This document shows positions 59,838 through 64,000 of a DNA stretch of 64,000 nt, piece after piece (positions within the stretch are counted from its first letter, which is position 1; each line of letters starts with the position of its first letter). The DNA lies in NCBI GenBank assembly GCA_964543905.1, contig CAZIZO010000006.1, positions 173,087 to 237,086 of the forward strand. The letters run 5' to 3'. The notes under the pieces are model-generated. The model ran no database searches. It was not told the DNA's origin and saw nothing but the letters and a program-made list of their open reading frames with translations. The translations under genes were made by a program, and so were the position numbers. The DNA comes from GCA-016699835 sp964543905. GTDB lineage: Bacteria > Planctomycetota > Phycisphaerae > Phycisphaerales > UBA1924.

Positions 59838-62800
59838 TCAGTTTTCCGCAGCCTCGCTCACTTCCCGTGCGCTGACCAAAACACTTCCCTTTGCCCTCGC
59901 CAGCAGAGCGCCGAATGGGTCGCGCACACGGGACAAGCGTGGCGAGGGTGTCGCGCAGTCGTACACGGCGTAGAGCCAGTATCCGGCGCGAAGGTTGGCA
60001 GCACGCGCCCACTCATTGCTGGACACCTCAACGTCGCCCGTGCCCGCGCGTCCCTTCACCTCGATCGCGCGGCGTTCGCCGCGCTCGTAGATCGCCAGCA
60101 AGTCGAAGCCGGGGTTGTCCGTCAGGCCCGCGGCCCGCGCGAGAGCGGGCGTCGACACATCCCTGACGGTCGCGCCCGCGGCCTCCTCGAACGCCCGCGC
60201 CAGGTCCATCGCGACCCGCTCAACCTCGGCATCGTGGCGCTTACGGTCCTCGGGGTCGGTGGACGGGACCACGAGAGCGTGGGCCAGGAAGGTAACGCCG
60301 CCGGGTGCGACCAGTTCGGGCTCACGACGCAGCGTGGCGAGTGCGAGTCTTCGGCGCTCAGCAATGGAACGCTGCTGTTCCTTGACTTCCGCCAGAGCCT
60401 TCGCGGCCGCAGCGTTTCCGGAGCGGGCCTTCTCCGACAGCTTCAGCCGCGCCGTGGCCAACTCGGCCTCCTGGTAGTCGAATCCTCTCTGGATGAACCG
60501 CTCGCGCTCGGGCAGCGTTGCGAGCAGGCCTTGGCGACGATGGGTCGCCATGTCGCGGGCGACGCGTTCGACGGTGAATGCCTCGGCCTGATCCTTCAGC
60601 TTGGGAGCGTTGACAGCGAGGCGTTGGGCCGCCGCACCGGGGATACCGCGCCCGCCCTTGAGCAAAAGCAAATGCTCCACGGGGCAGAGCAAGACCTCGG
60701 CACCCTCGAACTGCTTCACCCCGACGAGCCTGCATTCCAGCGGCTCTTCGTTGGCTAGATCGGGGAGCTCGGCATCGGCCTGGCGGACCACGTTGGTGAG
60801 AGCCAGGTGAAAGAGGTACGGCCGATCCGCTGTTGGATCGACGAAGACGGCCCCCCTCAGCGCCTCATCGCCCAGGAGGTCGCTGACCGACGCGCGGAAT
60901 CGCTCGAAGACCGGCTCGCCGGGGTGGACCCAGATTGATCGATCCTTCTGCTCAGGGCGCACCACGGTGAGTCTTCGCTGCCTCGACGCCGGATACGAGT
61001 CGAGAACGTTGAAGAGCGTCGACGCCGCGCCCGGCGTCGACGGGACGAGGGCGAACTCGGCGTCCATGTCGCCCTCGATCGTCAGCCCGATGAGCGGCGC
61101 TGCGTTCTCGATGAACTGACGCACGTACCCAGGCAGCAGCCTGCAGTACGCCTCACGCTCGAGGTCCTCGCGAAGACGCGGCAGCTGGCGTTTCACGTCG
61201 CCGCCATCGCCATAGAGCATCCTGTCACGTGCCTCGAGAGCAGCGACCTGCTCGTCCGTAAGTCGCCCCGCGATCTCGTTGGCTACAGCCTCCTTGTCGC
61301 CGACAACAGCCCGCTCCATGTAGTCCTTGAGCGAGAGCCCTTCGAAGAGTCGACCAATCGAGTCGAAGACCTTGTCGCTGCCCAAAGAGACGCGAATGGA
61401 CTCCAGCTTCTTGAGCAGGGTTTCGATGACGAGCCCTTCGCGGGTGCTGGGCGCAACGAGGTTGATGATGTTGACTGGATCGTGCTTCTGCCCATAACGG
61501 TGGATTCGGCCCATGCGCTGCTCGAGCCGCGCCGGATTCCAGGGGACGTCGAAGTTGATCATGATCCAGCAGAACTGGAGGTTGATGCCCTCGGCCGCCG
61601 CATCGGTGCAGATCATGAACCGCGCGCCGCCCTCCGCCTGCGGACGCCGGAACCGCTCGACTTCATCTTGGCGCTGGAGGTAGTCCATGCCGCCGTGAAT
61701 CTGGGCGATCTGTCCTGTGTAGCCCATCCCGCCCAATCGGCCGATCAGGTACTCCAGTGTGTCGCGGTGCTCGGTGAAGACGATGAACTTCTCGCCGACG
61801 AACCGCTCCTGAGTGAGGACTTCTCGCAGCTTGTCGAACTTCGACTCCTCCCCCTTCGCGTGGACCTGCTTGGCGAGATCGCGGAGCTTTACGACCTGCT
61901 CGCGCTCGACGACGAGGTCCGCAAGCGACGCGGCCACAACGCCCTGGAGCAGCCGCTCTTCAGACAGCTCGTGCTCCTCCCGGCCATTCCTGGGCTCCTC
62001 TTCGTCCGCCGTTGTCGTGTCGAGGAGGTCCTTCTCCTCGGCGAGCCGCCTCTGCAAGACAACCATTTGCTCCTCGGTCAACTTGCCCTGCTGGATCTGA
62101 CGGATGAGGTCGTCGAGCTTCTCGATGCGGCGCTCGAACGATCTCAGCAGGGCATAGGTGGAGCTGGCGAGCCGCCGCTGCAGGACGCTCATCGCGAGCC
62201 GCGCGGCGGACCGGTTCAGGACCTTCGCGCGGTTATAGACGTGCCGCATGTACTCGGTAGTCTCGTCGTAGAGAGTCTGCTCGCTGACTTCGCCCTGCGA
62301 CAGCTGGTACCCGAGCGTGTCGGAGATCCGCTTGGGGTACAGCGGAGCGCCCGTGATGTGGACCATTTCCTCCTTGGTTCTGCGGACGAAGTGGGCCGCC
62401 TTGCGCTCGGGCGGGTACTTCTCGAACGCCTCGGGCGTAGAGAGCACTTCCGGGGCGAGAAGCCGCCACAGTGCGTAGTACGGGTAATCCTTGCCTTGGT
62501 GCGGTGTAGCAGTGAGGAGGAGCAGGTGCTGGGCCGCCCACGGCATTCGCCATGCCTCTTCCAGACCGGCGACGCCCGCCAGTGCCTCGGCGAGCTTGTA
62601 TCGGTCCGTCTTGCGCACGCGAAGGTCGGTACCGCGGTCGACCGAGAGCTTGTGCGCTTCGTCGAAGACAACCAGGTCGTAGGGTGCTACTCCGTGCTCG
62701 CGCAGCCGCGAGAACATCCGCGAGCCCGCCAGCGTGTCCACACTCACGATCAGGCGGTCGCTTCCGTCGCCGACAAACGGGTTCTGGTCACGAGCGTCTG

Positions 62801-63395
62801 AGCCGGTGATGATCCGAAACTCCATGTCGAACAGGGATCTCAGCTCTCGCTGCCAGTTCCCGATGAGTCCCGCTGGCGGAACAATCAGGATCCTGCGAAG
62901 CAGCCGCCGCGCCTTCATCTCGCGGAGGTACAACCCGGTCATGATGGTCTTGCCTGCGCCGGCATCGTCGGCCAGCAGGAAGCGGAGCGGCGATTGCGAC
63001 AGCATGTGCTCGTACACCGCCAGCCGCTGATGAGGAAGCGGATCGATCTGAGAGATTTCAGTGGCGAATGCCGGGTTGAACAGATGCCCAAAGCTCAGCC
63101 GTTCACCCTCAGCGAGAGCGCGGATCGCGTCGGCCGAGCCGGTGAAGTCCAAAGTGGATGCGGCAACTGGCTCTGCGCCCTTTGCCGTCCCAGAGCCGCC
63201 ATCGTCATCCAATCGCTGAACCTGCTGCCAGGAAAGTGGTGACGGTGCGGTTTGGCCATTCTCCCATCGATTCACAGTGGCGAAGGACACGCCGATACGC
63301 TGGGCGAACTCAACCTGAGTGAGACCAAGGCGGTCGCGCAGCCGCCGAATGCGGGCCGAGTAGTCAGTCGGGACTTCTGGGGCAACGCGAGGCAC
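59838..63395 (-). CDS. XRE-HTH / SNF2-like helicase / DUF3883 fusion (operon gene 1)
   Basis: A large helicase with three parts. Numbering here follows the longer GTG start at 63431. An XRE-type helix-turn-helix (about 24-60, LRDRLGLTQVEFAQRIGVSF) is followed by a SNF2-like motor with DDAGAGKT (155-162), FDEAHKLS, LLLTATPHQG, CTDAAAEGINLQF and QRMGRIHRYGQKHDP. The C-terminal DUF3883 domain has GFDLLAIYERGERRAIEVKG and NEWARAANL, a nuclease-like PD-(D/E)XK relative. The layout resembles DrmD of class 1 DISARM. I prefer GTG 63395 (MPRVAPEVPTDY) because the upstream codons look non-coding and TATACT lies 7 bases before it. The HTH may give autoregulation. Confidence 0.85.
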   Translation of the reverse strand: MPRVAPEVPTDYSARIRRLRDRLGLTQVEFAQRIGVSFATVNRWENGQTAPSPLSWQQVQRLDDDGGSGTAKGAEPVAASTLDFTGSADAIRALAEGERLSFGHLFNPAFATEISQIDPLPHQRLAVYEHMLSQSPLRFLLADDAGAGKTIMTGLYLREMKARRLLRRILIVPPAGLIGNWQRELRSLFDMEFRIITGSDARDQNPFVGDGSDRLIVSVDTLAGSRMFSRLREHGVAPYDLVVFDEAHKLSVDRGTDLRVRKTDRYKLAEALAGVAGLEEAWRMPWAAQHLLLLTATPHQGKDYPYYALWRLLAPEVLSTPEAFEKYPPERKAAHFVRRTKEEMVHITGAPLYPKRISDTLGYQLSQGEVSEQTLYDETTEYMRHVYNRAKVLNRSAARLAMSVLQRRLASSTYALLRSFERRIEKLDDLIRQIQQGKLTEEQMVVLQRRLAEEKDLLDTTTADEEEPRNGREEHELSEERLLQGVVAASLADLVVEREQVVKLRDLAKQVHAKGEESKFDKLREVLTQERFVGEKFIVFTEHRDTLEYLIGRLGGMGYTGQIAQIHGGMDYLQRQDEVERFRRPQAEGGARFMICTDAAAEGINLQFCWIMINFDVPWNPARLEQRMGRIHRYGQKHDPVNIINLVAPSTREGLVIETLLKKLESIRVSLGSDKVFDSIGRLFEGLSLKDYMERAVVGDKEAVANEIAGRLTDEQVAALEARDRMLYGDGGDVKRQLPRLREDLEREAYCRLLPGYVRQFIENAAPLIGLTIEGDMDAEFALVPSTPGAASTLFNVLDSYPASRQRRLTVVRPEQKDRSIWVHPGEPVFERFRASVSDLLGDEALRGAVFVDPTADRPYLFHLALTNVVRQADAELPDLANEEPLECRLVGVKQFEGAEVLLCPVEHLLLLKGGRGIPGAAAQRLAVNAPKLKDQAEAFTVERVARDMATHRRQGLLATLPERERFIQRGFDYQEAELATARLKLSEKARSGNAAAAKALAEVKEQQRSIAERRRLALATLRREPELVAPGGVTFLAHALVVPSTDPEDRKRHDAEVERVAMDLARAFEEAAGATVRDVSTPALARAAGLTDNPGFDLLAIYERGERRAIEVKGRAGTGDVEVSSNEWARAANLRAGYWLYAVYDCATPSPRLSRVRDPFGALLARAKGSVLVSAREVSEAAEN

Positions 63396-63431
63396 GCCAT
63401 CAGTATAGCATGTGCGATAAGTCCAGTCCAC

Positions 63432-64000
63432 CTACTCACGCGATGTCCACCAGAGGCCAGGCCGAGCGTTTGTAGTTTGATTGGGTATCCAGAGCTCGCG
63501 GTACTTGGCTCGGTTGTCCTCCACCCACGTGCCAGCGAACAGGTGCGCCGCCTTGAAATGGGCTTTGGCGTCCGGATTGGACTTCACCTCGCCAACAAGC
63601 GGGTGGAAGTACGCCGGCGGGTACAGCGCCACGTCGTCGTACAGCGTGACCACCCGGGCGATGAGCCCCGGCCCCGCCTGATCCCCGACATACCGGCGCT
63701 CGAAGAACGATTCCTCGACCATCGCCACGGCATGCCACATCGCCGGGTGGTTGGGCGGGAAGCCCATCGCGGCGTTGGTGACGATGTCGAGTTGCTCGCA
63801 CGCCGCCCACGCGACCACCTCGGGCGGGCACATCTCGTCGAGCGGCCGTATCGGCTTCACGTCAGTGTCAAGGTAGACCCCGCCGAAACGGGCCAGGATC
63901 TCCAGGCGCAGGATGTCCGACCGCATCACGCAGCCGGGCGTGCCTCCGACGTTGCCGCAGGCGTCCCAGGCGTTGCGGTTGAGGATTGGCGGCAGGTTGT
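63432..64000 (-). CDS. Glycosyltransferase with DxD sugar-binding motif (5' end outside window)
   Basis: An open frame from the right edge to a TAG at 63432 gives 189 residues of the C-terminal part. VMRSDILRLEILARFGGVYL with DTDVKPIRPLD is the hallmark of the Gly_transf_sug/OCH1-like family that uses capsular or mannan-type donors. The rest (NAAMGFPPNHPAM, then a Trp-rich tail) fits. The first in-window start (63929) is internal: the frame continues as NLPPILNRNAWDACGNVGG upstream. Its stop abuts the GTG at 63431, an alternative start of the helicase. Its function is unrelated to the operon; it may be a passenger or surface-glycan gene. Confidence 0.8.
   Translation of the reverse strand, partial: NLPPILNRNAWDACGNVGGTPGCVMRSDILRLEILARFGGVYLDTDVKPIRPLDEMCPPEVVAWAACEQLDIVTNAAMGFPPNHPAMWHAVAMVEESFFERRYVGDQAGPGLIARVVTLYDDVALYPPAYFHPLVGEVKSNPDAKAHFKAAHLFAGTWVEDNRAKYRELWIPNQTTNARPGLWWTSRE

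Larger units (their letters stand above)
39622..64000. mobile_element. Probable genomic island adjacent to tRNA-Ser (right end outside window)
   Basis: Right of the tRNA the gene content changes to accessory genes (DUF2924 module, unknown proteins, a large methylase/helicase operon). The tetramer AGCT changes from about one copy in 39.6 kb to 16 copies in 40,020-44,530, and stays frequent to the end (for example near 60,735, 61,870, 63,070 and 63,490). tRNA-Ser genes are common integration sites. I find no integrase gene and no repeat of the tRNA 3' end within the window, so the far boundary and the integration mechanism are unseen. Confidence 0.55.

Noticed and set aside
39622..64000. Integrase, transposase or direct repeat of the tRNA 3' end
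   Set aside because: None found by eye, so the island is inferred only from composition and gene content.
1..64000. CRISPR array or insertion sequence
   Set aside because: No regularly spaced repeats and no transposase-like protein were seen.

Overview
The window looks like a piece of a high-GC chromosome from a planctomycete, most likely of the Phycisphaerae/Phycisphaerales. The pointers are a secreted protein ending in a two-repeat dockerin-like domain that closes on Gly-Cys, a prepilin-like protein with a long C-terminal part, the overall gene style, and a clade II (Sec-exported) nitrous oxide reductase. This is inference from protein features; no rRNA is present.

Positions 1-5,300 (minus strand) hold a nitrous oxide reduction cluster: an Rrf2-type regulator, a membrane-anchored dihaem cytochrome c, nosZ, nosB and the 5' part of nosD. 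A sigma70-like promoter overlapped by a dyad lies just before the cytochrome gene. Positions 5,700-7,540 carry rpsB-tsf and a terminator. Positions 7,700-17,500 (minus) hold an OPT transporter and then a chaperone block that reads groEL1, small protein, secreted Cys-rich protein, dedA, groES, groEL2, dnaJ, grpE, FmdB-like protein. Positions 17,800-23,950 (minus) hold a PilZ-like protein, a POT peptide transporter, priA and a GmhA-like isomerase. Positions 24,100-32,300 (plus) hold an OprB-like porin, two glycosyltransferases, a methyltransferase, a SpoIIE-type phosphatase and the dockerin protein. Positions 32,300-39,530 hold a TPR-like membrane protein, a prepilin-like gene with a structured leader, an SRAP protein, truB, an ArnT-like glycosyltransferase and a PAP2 phosphatase.

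A tRNA-Ser(GGA) at 39,535-39,621 marks the edge of what appears to be a genomic island running to the end of the window. AGCT is almost absent to the left of the tRNA (one copy seen in about 39.6 kb) but common to the right of it (16 copies by eye in about 4.5 kb). The island starts with a DUF2924 module, an unknown 528-aa protein and a DUF6508-like protein.

The main cargo is a seven-gene minus-strand operon (63,395 to 44,673). In order it encodes an XRE-HTH/SNF2-like helicase/DUF3883 protein, an SDH/ClpP-like serine peptidase homologue, a DUF1156 DNA methylase, a DUF499 ATPase, a DUF6361 protein, a PLD-like nuclease and a second large SF2 helicase. A RecB/Cas4-like nuclease gene converges on its 3' end. 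Together these genes look like a multi-gene anti-phage defence system related to DISARM/BREX-like methylase systems, and they are the best candidate here for a poorly described system. A sugar-transferase fragment occupies the right edge.
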